A model generated the notes under the pieces. That model ran no database searches and was not told the origin of the DNA. It saw only the letters and a program-made list of their open reading frames with translations. A stretch of 15,400 bases of DNA from an uncultured Oscillospiraceae bacterium. GTDB lineage: Bacteria; Bacillota; Clostridia; Oscillospirales; Oscillospiraceae. This document shows positions 5,761 through 12,449 of this stretch, in pieces (the first letter of the stretch is position 1; every line of letters begins with the position of its first letter). Position numbers and translations under genes: made by a program. The stretch is taken from assembly GCA_910588045.1 (NCBI GenBank), contig CAJUPS010000077.1:1-15400 (forward strand), written 5' to 3'.

Positions 5761-6606
5761 ATGCTGGATCGAAGCGAAATCGGGAAGCGCGGGTATCTGC
5801 ATGAGCCCTATCGGCTGTTCCACCTGCGGGATGACCGGGCGTTACAGCTGGACTACCACTACCACGAGTTTGACAAGCTGGTGCTGCTGCTGGGCGGACG
5901 CATCGTCTACCACATTGAGGGCCGGAGCTATCCCCTTCAGCCCCTGGATGTGCTGTTGGTCAGCCGGAACCTGATCCACCAGCCGGTGGTGGAACCAGGG
6001 GTTCCCTATGAGCGCATGGTGCTGTGGATCGACCGGGACTTTATGGCCCGATACAGCGGCCCCGGGGCGAACCTGGCGGACTGCTTTACCCTGACCGCCG
6101 GTCGGGGCATGCACCTCTACCGCCCCCGGGGGGAGGAGAGGGAGCACTGGCGCGCCCTCTTTGAGCACGTGGAGTCCGCGGTCCGGGACGAGGGGTTTGC
6201 CGCCCAGCTTCTGGCGGACACCTGTGCGCTTCAGCTCCTGGTGGAGCTCAACCGCGCGGTCCTCGGCATGTCCGGGGAGGAGGATCCCGCCTCCTACCGC
6301 TTCGATCCCAAGATGGAGGAGGTCACCGGCTACATCATGGAGCACCTGGCGGAGGAACTGACCATCGACCGGTTGGCCGGGGCCTTTTTCCTCAGCCGGT
6401 ACTACCTGATGCATCGGTTCAAGGAGGTGTACGGGTGCTCTGTGCAGCAGTACGTCCGGCAGAAGCGCCTCCAGCGCGCCGCCGAGGCCATCCGCCGGGA
6501 TGTGCCCGTCCTCAAGGCCGCAGAGGACGCGGGGTTCGGAGACTACTCGGTCTTCCTCCGGGCTTTCCGTGCGGCCTACGGGAAAAGTCCCCGGGAGTGG
6601 AAGTAG
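5761..6606 (+). CDS. AraC family transcriptional regulator
   Basis: 281-residue regulator. The N-terminal half is a cupin-like ligand-sensing domain (YHYHEFDKLVLLLGGRIVYH, about 32-51; VLLVSRNLIHQP, about 64-75). The C-terminal half (about 186-281) has the double helix-turn-helix of AraC proteins: LTIDRLAGAFFLSRYYLMHR, then VQQYVRQKRLQRAAEAI and the signature DAGFGDYSVFLRAFRAAYG ending SPREW. The ATG at 5761 is chosen because AGGGAGGG lies 5 nt upstream and the length fits the family. An upstream GTG at 5689 would add 24 residues without a ribosome site and would overlap a hairpin. It is flanked by terminators, so it is monocistronic, and its targets are not evident here. Confidence 0.92.
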   Translation: MLDRSEIGKRGYLHEPYRLFHLRDDRALQLDYHYHEFDKLVLLLGGRIVYHIEGRSYPLQPLDVLLVSRNLIHQPVVEPGVPYERMVLWIDRDFMARYSGPGANLADCFTLTAGRGMHLYRPRGEEREHWRALFEHVESAVRDEGFAAQLLADTCALQLLVELNRAVLGMSGEEDPASYRFDPKMEEVTGYIMEHLAEELTIDRLAGAFFLSRYYLMHRFKEVYGCSVQQYVRQKRLQRAAEAIRRDVPVLKAAEDAGFGDYSVFLRAFRAAYGKSPREWK

Positions 6607-6625
6607 CCACACAAGTACATGATTC

Positions 6626-6672
6626 GCCGCCCCTGTATGCGATGGTATCGCGTACAGGGGCGGCTGCTTTTT
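6626..6672 (+). terminator. Strong intrinsic terminator with 18-bp stem
   Basis: GCCGCCCCTGTATGCGAT (6626-6643) pairs with 6647-6664 across a 3-nt loop (GGT), with a single G-U pair. A T5 run (6668-6672) follows. It lies 20 nt after the AraC stop. The stem is unusually long and GC-rich, and it insulates the following phage-tail module from AraC transcription. Confidence 0.9.
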
Positions 6673-6778
6673 GCGCGGAAAGAAATTTTGTGCAAATTGC
6701 CGTTGCACGTTCCCCGGCAACAAAGTGGGGGATCACCCTTTATATTGCCTGGGAATAGGCGGAAAAGAGGTGAAAAAA
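6673..6778 (+). other. Leader before the phage-tail module, with alternative inverted repeats
   Basis: No convincing sigma-A promoter is seen. GTGCAA (6690-6695) pairs with TTGCAC (6703-6708), and TTGCCG (6697-6702) pairs with CGGCAA (6715-6720). The two stems are mutually exclusive. AGAGGTG just before 6779 is the ribosome site. An in-frame extension to 6671 exists but has no ribosome site and overlaps the terminator. Confidence 0.4.
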
Positions 6779-7402
6779 ATGTTCACTCTACATGCGGACA
6801 AGAACAGGCTGACCGTCCGGCAGCGGGAAGCGCTGACCAGCGGCAGCGTCAATGTCAACACCGTGCAGTTCGTGTTTTCGGAGGACTGGGAGGGACTGAC
6901 ACGGACGGCGGTGTTCCGGTACGGCGACAAGCTGGTCAGCATTTTTCTGGACGAGGGCGGCCAGTGCCGTATCCCCGGGGAGGTGCTGGAGCACCCGGGG
7001 CGGCACCTCCTGGCTGGCGTCTACGGCATCCAGGGGGAAACGGTGGTGCTGCCCACGGTCTGGGCGGATCTGGGCGTCGTGCTGGATGGCGCAAAGCCCG
7101 GGGAGGCAGCCGAACCGCCCGCGGCGGGGCTGTGGGAGCAGGCGCTGGCCGGGAAGGGCGACGCGCTGCGCTACACCGAGAGCGGGGAGCTGGGCCTGTA
7201 CGCCGGTGACAGGCTGCTGGGGTCCGTGCCTGTGATGGGAGAAGACTCCCCGCTGAAGGTCGGGCATGGCCTGAAGCTGGAGGCCGGGACGCTGGCTGTA
7301 CAGACCGTCGACCGGTTCGAGGGCGACATGACCCTGCCGGTAACGGCGGCCGCCGTCAATACGGTGGTCGGAAACGTAGAAGTTTTACTTGGAACAATCT
7401 AA
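6779..7402 (+). CDS. Phage baseplate/tail-fibre-type protein
   Basis: 207-residue protein resembling the short tail or upper-baseplate proteins of Clostridia prophages. The N-terminal domain (1-100) has the pattern VNVNTVQFVFSEDWEGLTRT (24-43), IFLDEGGQCRIPGEVLEHPG (57-76), and a beta strand GVYGIQGETVVLPTVWADLG. These suit a BppU-like beta domain (recalled family similarity, not searched). A Pro/Ala-rich linker follows (about 108-117). The end, DMTLPVTAAAVNTVVGNVEV, is the recurrent phage-tail closing motif that leads into the next fibre gene. It is the first of three genes spaced 11-12 nt apart. There are no capsid, portal, terminase or integrase genes nearby. Its role in a virion or a surface structure is unproven. 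Confidence 0.7.
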   Translation: MFTLHADKNRLTVRQREALTSGSVNVNTVQFVFSEDWEGLTRTAVFRYGDKLVSIFLDEGGQCRIPGEVLEHPGRHLLAGVYGIQGETVVLPTVWADLGVVLDGAKPGEAAEPPAAGLWEQALAGKGDALRYTESGELGLYAGDRLLGSVPVMGEDSPLKVGHGLKLEAGTLAVQTVDRFEGDMTLPVTAAAVNTVVGNVEVLLGTI

Positions 7403-7414
7403 GGAGGAAAAATT

Positions 7415-8287
7415 GTGAGCATTGCAGCTGAAATCAGCAGAATCCAGACAGATCGCAACACCATCCGGGCGAAGCTGGTGGCGCTGGGCATGGCCCAGAC
7501 CACGGACGGCCTGGACAAACTGGCCGCCGCGGTAGAGGGCATCGAGAACCGGGGCGCGGTGTCCGCCACTGTGCAAGAGGGCGACACCTACACCATCCCC
7601 AAGGGCTATCACAACGGCAGCGGCACCGTCTCCGGCGTGGCGGGCGGCGGCAACTACATCTTGCAATCCAAGACCGTTACACCCACCAAGCTCCAGCAGA
7701 ACGTGACGCCGGACAGCGGGTATTACGGACTATCCGACGTCACAGTGGCGGCCATCCCAGAGACCTATCAGGACGTGAGCGCCGTCACCGCCGGGGCCGG
7801 GGATGTACTCACCGGGAAGATCCTCGTGGACGCCGCCGGGAAGGTGACCACCGGTACTATGCCCAACAACGGGAATTTGTCCAAGGTCCTGACCGCCGAG
7901 GACGCGTCCTACTCGATTCCCGCGGGATACCACGGCGGGACAGGCACGGTGAAGGTTGTGCCGGAGGCCAAGAGCGTTACGCCCACAAAGGCCGCGCAGA
8001 CCGTGACAGCAGCGGAGGGCAAGGTGCTCTCCAGCGTGGCGGTGGCGGCTATCCCGGACAGCTATGTCGACACCACCGACGCGGACGCTGTGGCAGCGAA
8101 TCTCCTGGCGGAGAAGACGGCCTATGTGGGCGGGGAGAAAATCACGGGCACCATGCCCAGCAACGGCGCAGTCGGCGGCTCCATAGACGGCCTGACTACC
8201 ACCAGCGTGACCATCCCCGCCGGGCACACCACCGGCGGCACCGTGAGCTTATCCGGGGACATCGAGGCCGCGCTGGCGGAGATCTGA
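7415..8287 (+). CDS. Phage tail-fibre-like repeat protein
   Basis: 290-residue fibre-like protein with no signal peptide or membrane segment. Residues 1-45 form a helical N-terminal region (MSIAAEISRIQTDRNTIRAK) similar to that of the next protein. Residues 86-185 and 186-284 are two 100-residue repeats. Each opens with K-T/S-VTPTK, includes VTVAAIP or VAVAAIP and TGTMPNNG or TGTMPSNG, and closes with a TIPxGYH-like or SIPAGYHGGTGTV segment. A half unit (YTIPKGYHNGSGTV) precedes them. Such glycine/threonine-rich beta repeats occur in prophage tail fibres. GTG at 7415 follows GGAGG, with 12 nt separating it from the previous gene. It probably forms a trimeric shaft between the baseplate protein and the lectin-like tip protein (inference). 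Confidence 0.75.
   Translation: MSIAAEISRIQTDRNTIRAKLVALGMAQTTDGLDKLAAAVEGIENRGAVSATVQEGDTYTIPKGYHNGSGTVSGVAGGGNYILQSKTVTPTKLQQNVTPDSGYYGLSDVTVAAIPETYQDVSAVTAGAGDVLTGKILVDAAGKVTTGTMPNNGNLSKVLTAEDASYSIPAGYHGGTGTVKVVPEAKSVTPTKAAQTVTAAEGKVLSSVAVAAIPDSYVDTTDADAVAANLLAEKTAYVGGEKITGTMPSNGAVGGSIDGLTTTSVTIPAGHTTGGTVSLSGDIEAALAEI
7670..8269 (+). repeat. Tandem 300-nt (100-residue) fibre repeats
   Basis: The codons for KTVTPTK (from 7670) and KSVTPTK (from 7970) begin exactly 300 nt apart in frame. Downstream motifs (AAIP, TGTMP, IPAG) recur in order, with looser spacing near the end of the second unit. DNA identity is moderate, so the duplication is old or selected at the protein level. Confidence 0.75.
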
Positions 8288-8298
8288 GAGGACGCGGG

Positions 8299-9471
8299 AT
8301 GAGTATTCAAAGCGAGCTGGAACGGCTCCGGCAGAACATCGCCGCCGCCTACGCCGCCGTGGCGGAGAAGGGCGGGACGCTGCCGGGGGCGCAGAACAGT
8401 GGAAACCTGGCTGCGGCGATCAGGAGCATCCCCTATGAGCCGGTCCACGTCTACGGCGTGTCCTGGGCGGACGCCCAGAGTTCCCGGCTGGTCCGGACGG
8501 ACGATGCCGCAGGGCTGCCGGACCCGGTTCCCGCCGTGGGGACCGGCGCGGGGTCCTCGCCGTTTGACGGGAAGTATCCGTGGTCCGGGATGGTGCGGGT
8601 CACGGACGGGGAGAATGCGCTGGTGGCCATCCCCAAGTTCTGGGTGAAGGTGACCGCGAATCCCTTCTCCGTCCGGATCTCCGACAGGGAGCAGGAGGGC
8701 TATCAGCTCTCCCCCGCCCACCGGGACCGGGGCGACGGAAATGGCGAGCGGGACGTGGTGTATATCGGGCGCTATGAGTGCGACGCCGCGTATCAGTCCA
8801 AGAGCGGGCAGGCGCCGCTTGTGTCGAAAAATCTGACGAATTTCCGCACCGGCATCAGCGCCCTGGGCGCGGACTACTGGCAGGCGGACTACGCCTTGCA
8901 GCTGACGGTCTGGTTCCTCTATCTGGTGGAGTTCGCCAGCTGGGACGGGCAGGCGGCGCTTGCCCGGGGAAACGTGGACAGCGGCGCAGTGCTGCCCACT
9001 GGCGGGACCGACGGCATGACCTACCATACGGGCCGGGCGGAGGGACAGGACGGTACGGCCGCCATGCAGTACCGGTGGATCGAGAACCTGTGGGGCAACG
9101 TCCGGGAGCTGCGGGATGGCATTCTCTTCTCGGGGACGGGGATCTACACCTACGCCAACCCGGCGCAGTTCGCCAGCAGCATCACAGGGGCGGGCGTGGC
9201 GCAGCGCAGCTGCCTCCGGCCGGAGACCAGCGGGCTGGTGGGGGCGTGGGCAGGCGACGCGGAGGACGCGAGCTTTATTTTCCCGTCCGCATCGGCGGAG
9301 ACCTCGCCAATTCCGGATGAATATCAGGGCAGGACGGGCGTCAGGGTCCTGGTGACTGGCGGATTCTACGGGTCGGGCGACGCTGCCGGGCCGTTTGCCG
9401 TCAACACGTACTATGCGCCGCAAAACGTGTTTGCCAATATGGGGGCCAGGCTGCAGAAGCTGCCGACGTAG
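8299..9471 (+). CDS. C-type-lectin-fold phage tail tip protein, DGR-target-like
   Basis: 390-residue protein. Residues 1-45 are a helical attachment region (MSIQSELERLRQNIAAAYAA). The rest resembles the CLec/formylglycine-enzyme-type fold used by phage receptor-binding tips: VVYIGRYECDAAYQSKSG (153-170), DYALQLTVWFLYLVEFASWD (197-216), the turn TGGTDGMTYHTG, and YRWIENLWGNVRELRDGI (258-275). The C-terminus (350-388, GGFYGSGDAAGPFAVNTYYA followed by PQNVFANMGARLQKLP) has the layout of variable regions in DGR target proteins, which typically end GARL or GCRL plus QKLP in Firmicutes. No reverse transcriptase or template repeat is seen. The start has GAGAGG upstream, and the gene follows the fibre gene by 11 nt. 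The recalled family match is good; diversification is inferred. Confidence 0.75.
   Translation: MSIQSELERLRQNIAAAYAAVAEKGGTLPGAQNSGNLAAAIRSIPYEPVHVYGVSWADAQSSRLVRTDDAAGLPDPVPAVGTGAGSSPFDGKYPWSGMVRVTDGENALVAIPKFWVKVTANPFSVRISDREQEGYQLSPAHRDRGDGNGERDVVYIGRYECDAAYQSKSGQAPLVSKNLTNFRTGISALGADYWQADYALQLTVWFLYLVEFASWDGQAALARGNVDSGAVLPTGGTDGMTYHTGRAEGQDGTAAMQYRWIENLWGNVRELRDGILFSGTGIYTYANPAQFASSITGAGVAQRSCLRPETSGLVGAWAGDAEDASFIFPSASAETSPIPDEYQGRTGVRVLVTGGFYGSGDAAGPFAVNTYYAPQNVFANMGARLQKLPT
9346..9459 (+). other. Candidate DGR variable region (3' end of lectin-fold gene)
   Basis: Codons 350-387 encode the ligand-facing C-terminal segment. Surface-type positions are largely NNY codons (TTC, TAC, GAC, GTC, TAC, TAT, AAC, TTT, AAT). 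This is what adenine-specific mutagenesis of AAY codons in a template would leave. The invariant frame GG-x-x-G, AGPF and GARL is retained. There is no template repeat in the window, so this remains a hypothesis. Confidence 0.4.
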
Positions 9472-9484
9472 AAACAAAAGAGCA

Positions 9485-9509
9485 GCGGGACGAGGGGTTC
9501 CTCCCCCGC
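9485..9509 (+). other. Hairpin 14 nt downstream of the lectin-fold gene
   Basis: GCGGG (9485-9489) pairs with CCCGC (9505-9509), and GAGG (9492-9495) pairs with CCTC (9500-9503) around a GGTT loop, with a small internal loop. No U-tract follows. It could be a weak terminator, or the DNA hairpin that sits just beyond variable regions in DGR systems. Confidence 0.5.
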
Positions 9510-9527
9510 GATGTATTCCGCTCCCTG

Positions 9528-9556
9528 TTGCAAAAACCGCCGTCCCGTGCTACAAT
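9528..9556 (+). promoter_or_regulatory. Promoter of radical SAM-mutY-pflX operon
   Basis: TTGCAA (9528-9533), a 17-nt spacer and TACAAT (9551-9556) make a good sigma-A promoter, 30 nt upstream of the first start codon. It separates this operon from the phage-like module. Confidence 0.8.
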
Positions 9557-9585
9557 GGGCCCACTGGAAAAGGAGAAGACCGGCT

Positions 9586-10425
9586 ATGCTGAAACGGGCT
9601 TACATTGAGATCACCAACATCTGCAACCTCCGCTGTTCCTTCTGCCCTGGCACGGGGCGGGCGGGGCGGTTCATGCCGCCGGAGGAGTTCCGGGTCCTGA
9701 CGGAGCGTCTGCGGGGGCGCGTGCAATACCTCTACTTCCACGTGATGGGGGAACCCCTGCTGCACCCGGCCCTGCGGGAGCTGCTGGACATTGCGTCGGA
9801 ACGGGGCTTTCGGGTATGCCTCACCACCAACGGAACACTGCTGGAGGAGCGGGGAAACATTCTTCTTGGCAGCCCGGCGGTCCACAAGGTCAGCGTCTCC
9901 CTCCACAGCGCGGAGGGAAACGGCGCGGGAGATCTGTCGGGCTATCTCACCTCCGTGTGGCAGTTTGCCCGGCGGGCCTCCGCAGCGGGGGTGATCTGTG
10001 CCCTGCGGCTGTGGAATCTGGGGGGCGCGGAGGCGCGAAACGAGGAGATCCTGTCCTTCCTGGCCGAACAGCTGGGCACACACCCCCTGGACTGCCCACA
10101 GCCGCGGAGGGGGAGCTGGCGGCTGGGGGAGCGGCTGTATCTGGAGCAGGCGGAGAAATTCAAATGGCCGGACCTGGAGGCGGCGGAGACGGGAACCAGG
10201 TTCTGTCTGGGCTTGCGGGAACAGGTGGGAGTGCTATGCGACGGCACGGCGGTCCCCTGCTGCCTGGACCACGAGGGAGACATCCCTCTGGGGAATCTGC
10301 TGGAGCAGAGCCTGGAGGAGATCCTGGACACGCCTCGGGCAAGGGCGCTCATGCGGGGATTTTCGGAGGGAAAGCCCTCCGAGGCCCTCTGCCGCAGATG
10401 TGCCTTTGCCACCCGGTTCGGATAG
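9586..10425 (+). CDS. Radical SAM/SPASM domain protein
   Basis: 279-residue iron-sulfur enzyme of unknown substrate. The SAM cluster motif is IEITNICNLRCSFC with Cys13, Cys17 and Cys20. MGEPLLHP (54-61) is the conserved glycine/glutamate SAM-contact motif, and RVCLTTNGTLL (76-86) is the fourth strand. The C-terminal SPASM-like region has cysteines 207, 218, 225, 226, 269 and 272 (FCLGLREQ; TAVPCCLDHEGDI; CRRC), able to hold at least one auxiliary cluster. SPASM proteins usually modify peptides or carry out dehydrogenation, but no precursor peptide gene is evident nearby. ATG 9586 follows AGGAGA by 9 nt. An upstream in-frame extension overlaps the promoter and is rejected. It is the first gene of the operon, 13 nt before mutY. 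Confidence 0.88.
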   Translation: MLKRAYIEITNICNLRCSFCPGTGRAGRFMPPEEFRVLTERLRGRVQYLYFHVMGEPLLHPALRELLDIASERGFRVCLTTNGTLLEERGNILLGSPAVHKVSVSLHSAEGNGAGDLSGYLTSVWQFARRASAAGVICALRLWNLGGAEARNEEILSFLAEQLGTHPLDCPQPRRGSWRLGERLYLEQAEKFKWPDLEAAETGTRFCLGLREQVGVLCDGTAVPCCLDHEGDIPLGNLLEQSLEEILDTPRARALMRGFSEGKPSEALCRRCAFATRFG

Positions 10426-10438
10426 GCGGGAGGATGCC

Positions 10439-11506
10439 ATGAAAGAGGAAAACTTGTCGATGATGGCCGGTCCGCTGCTGAGCTGGTACGCGGAGAACAA
10501 GCGGACGCTCCCTTGGCGGGGCACCGGCGACCCATACTGCGTGCTGGTATCGGAGATCATGCTCCAGCAGACCCGGGTGGCCGCCGTGATCCCGTACTAC
10601 CTCCGCTGGATGGAGGTCCTGCCCGACGTGGAGTCCCTGGCGGCGGTGGACGAGGAGCGGCTGATGAAGCTCTGGCAGGGCCTGGGGTACTACAGCCGGG
10701 CCCGGAACCTGCGTCGTGCCGCCAAAATGATGATGGAGACATACGCCGGACGCTTTCCGGAGACCCGGGAGGAGCTGCTGCGCCTTCCAGGGGTAGGAGA
10801 ATACACCGCGGGAGCCGTGGCCTCCATCGCCTTCGGACAGGCGGTGCCCGCCGTGGATGGCAACGTGCTGCGGGTGGCCTCCCGGGTGACGGGGGAGGAC
10901 GGGGACATCCTGGACCCCGGCGTGCGGCGGCGGTTTCAGCAGCTGCTGGAGCAGGTCATCCCGCCGGACCGTCCGGGAGAGTTCAACCAGGCTCTCATGG
11001 ACCTGGGGGCGATGGTCTGCCTTCCTAACGGTATGCCAGACTGCGGGCAGTGCCCGCTGGCGCCGTTCTGCGAGGCCAACCGGCTGGGCCTGCAAGGCGT
11101 CCTACCCGTCCGCCGGAAGAAGGCGGCGAGGCGGGTGGAGGATCTGACGGTTTACCTGCTCCTCCGGGAGGGCAGGATCGCCCTGCGGCGCAGGGAGGAC
11201 ACCGGCCTGCTGGCCGGACTGTGGGAGTTTCCCCACGTACCGGGGAGTCTGGAGGAGGCCCGCGCCGGGGATCCGCTGGACACATGGGCGCTGAAAGCCG
11301 TGTCCTGGCAGAAGAAGCTGACGGCCAGGCACATTTTCACCCACGTGGAATGGCACATGACCGGCTATCTGTTGGAGGTATCGGGCGAAGGGTGCAACCT
11401 GACCTGGACGGGTCAGGAGGAACTGGATTTGCTGGCGGTGCCCTCGGCCTTCTCGAAATTTCTGGAGGAGGCCCGCCGGGCCCTGAGGGAGGGGACGGAG
11501 CGATGA
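10439..11506 (+). CDS. mutY: A/G-specific adenine DNA glycosylase MutY
   Basis: 355-residue base-excision repair enzyme that removes adenine mispaired with 8-oxoguanine. The N-terminal HhH-GPD catalytic domain contains LPWRGTGDPYCVLVSEIMLQ with catalytic Glu39, the helix-hairpin-helix LLRLPGVGEYTAGAVA (113-128), and catalytic Asp140 in VPAVDGNVLRVASR. The [4Fe-4S] cluster ligands are Cys194, Cys202, Cys205 and Cys211 (C-X7-C-X2-C-X5-C, one residue longer in the first loop than Escherichia coli MutY). The C-terminal Nudix-like 8-oxoG recognition domain is present (TVYLLLREGRIALRRREDTG, then LLAGLWEFPHV). Length is normal. The ATG at 10439 follows GGGAGG. The stop overlaps the next gene by 4 nt (ATGA). 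Being in one operon with two radical SAM genes is a notable context, with no known mechanistic link. Confidence 0.97.
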   Translation: MKEENLSMMAGPLLSWYAENKRTLPWRGTGDPYCVLVSEIMLQQTRVAAVIPYYLRWMEVLPDVESLAAVDEERLMKLWQGLGYYSRARNLRRAAKMMMETYAGRFPETREELLRLPGVGEYTAGAVASIAFGQAVPAVDGNVLRVASRVTGEDGDILDPGVRRRFQQLLEQVIPPDRPGEFNQALMDLGAMVCLPNGMPDCGQCPLAPFCEANRLGLQGVLPVRRKKAARRVEDLTVYLLLREGRIALRRREDTGLLAGLWEFPHVPGSLEEARAGDPLDTWALKAVSWQKKLTARHIFTHVEWHMTGYLLEVSGEGCNLTWTGQEELDLLAVPSAFSKFLEEARRALREGTER

Positions 11507-12372
11507 TCTGCAAACTCTGTCCCCGACAGTGCGGCGCACTGCGGACGGCGGAGGGAGGAATGGGCTTCTGCTCCCTGCCGGAGACGCCGCTGGTGGCCCG
11601 GGCCATGCTCCACCACTGGGAGGAGCCCTGCATCAGCGGGACCCGGGGCAGCGGAGCGATATTCTTCTCCGGGTGTGTACTGGGCTGCGTATTCTGTCAG
11701 AACGGAAAAATCAGCCGGGAGCGCTTCGGGAAACCCGTCACCGCCGCCCGCCTGCGGGAAGTGATGGAGGAACTCATCGCCCAGGGGGCCCACAATATCA
11801 ATCTGGTCAGCCCCACCCCCTTTACTTCGGCCATCCGGGAGGTACTGGAGGAACCGCTGCCAGTGCCCGTGGTGTGGAACACAGGCGGCTATGAGCGTGT
11901 GGAGACACTGCGGACTCTGGAGGGCAAGGTACAGATCTGGCTCCCGGACCTCAAGTATGCGGATGCCGCCCTGGCAAAGCGCTACAGCGGCGCGGGAGAT
12001 TACTTTGCCGCTGCCTCCGCCGCCATCCGGGAGATGTACCGCCAGAGCGGGGATTACGTCCTGGAGGATGGTCTGCTCCGGCGCGGCGTGGTCATCCGGC
12101 ACCTGTTGCTGCCGGGCGGGCTGAACAACGCCAAGGGTGTGATGGACTGGGTGGCGGAAACCTTCCGCCCGGGGCAGGTGCTCTTTTCCCTCATGAGCCA
12201 GTACACGCCCCAGCCCGGGGCTCAGGGCCTTCTGGCCCGCCGGGTCACCGCCGGGGAGTACCGCGCCGCGCTGGCCTACATGGAGAATCTGGGCATCACC
12301 GACGGCTACCGGCAGGATTCCTCCTCCGCCAGGGAGGAGTATACGCCTGACTTTGATTTGAGCGGGGTATAG
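11503..12372 (+). CDS. PflX-like radical SAM protein (COG1313)
   Basis: 289-residue radical SAM protein of the uncharacterised PflX/COG1313 group, related to pyruvate-formate-lyase activating enzymes. An N-terminal cysteine set (ICKLCPRQCGALR, Cys3, Cys6, Cys10; also Cys23) precedes the SAM motif GCVLGCVFCQN with Cys58, Cys62 and Cys65. NINLVSPTPFT and VVWNTGGYE are conserved core strands, and LMSQYTP near residue 230 is characteristic of the group. No glycyl-radical enzyme lies nearby, so activation of such an enzyme is not supported by context. The start codon overlaps the mutY stop (ATGA). A bidirectional terminator lies immediately after the stop. Confidence 0.88.
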   Translation: MICKLCPRQCGALRTAEGGMGFCSLPETPLVARAMLHHWEEPCISGTRGSGAIFFSGCVLGCVFCQNGKISRERFGKPVTAARLREVMEELIAQGAHNINLVSPTPFTSAIREVLEEPLPVPVVWNTGGYERVETLRTLEGKVQIWLPDLKYADAALAKRYSGAGDYFAAASAAIREMYRQSGDYVLEDGLLRRGVVIRHLLLPGGLNNAKGVMDWVAETFRPGQVLFSLMSQYTPQPGAQGLLARRVTAGEYRAALAYMENLGITDGYRQDSSSAREEYTPDFDLSGV

Positions 12373-12413
12373 AAAAGGTCTCCGGGAATCTAAACGATTC
12401 CCGGAGACTTTTT
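12373..12413. terminator. Bidirectional intrinsic terminator
   Basis: GTCTCCGGGAATC (12378-12390) pairs perfectly with 12396-12408 around a 5-nt loop. T5 (12409-12413) follows on the plus strand, and AGAAAAGG at its left gives a U-rich tail on the minus strand. It serves both the pflX-like operon and the convergent SLH gene. Confidence 0.93.
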
Positions 12414-12449
12414 GTGTCAAAAAGGGTGGGCCGAAGCTCTTACAACTCT

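Noticed and set aside
6671..6778. N-terminal extension of the first phage-like gene with several cysteines, looking like a zinc ribbon
   Set aside because: It overlaps the terminator, has no ribosome site, and the ATG at 6779 has AGAGGTG upstream.
9485..9509. Standard rho-independent terminator for the phage-like module
   Set aside because: No T-run follows, so it is listed as a hairpin of uncertain role instead.
11050..11502. Long N-terminal extension of the PflX-like gene
   Set aside because: It lies inside mutY in another frame, and the cysteine-rich family N-terminus begins exactly at ATG 11503.
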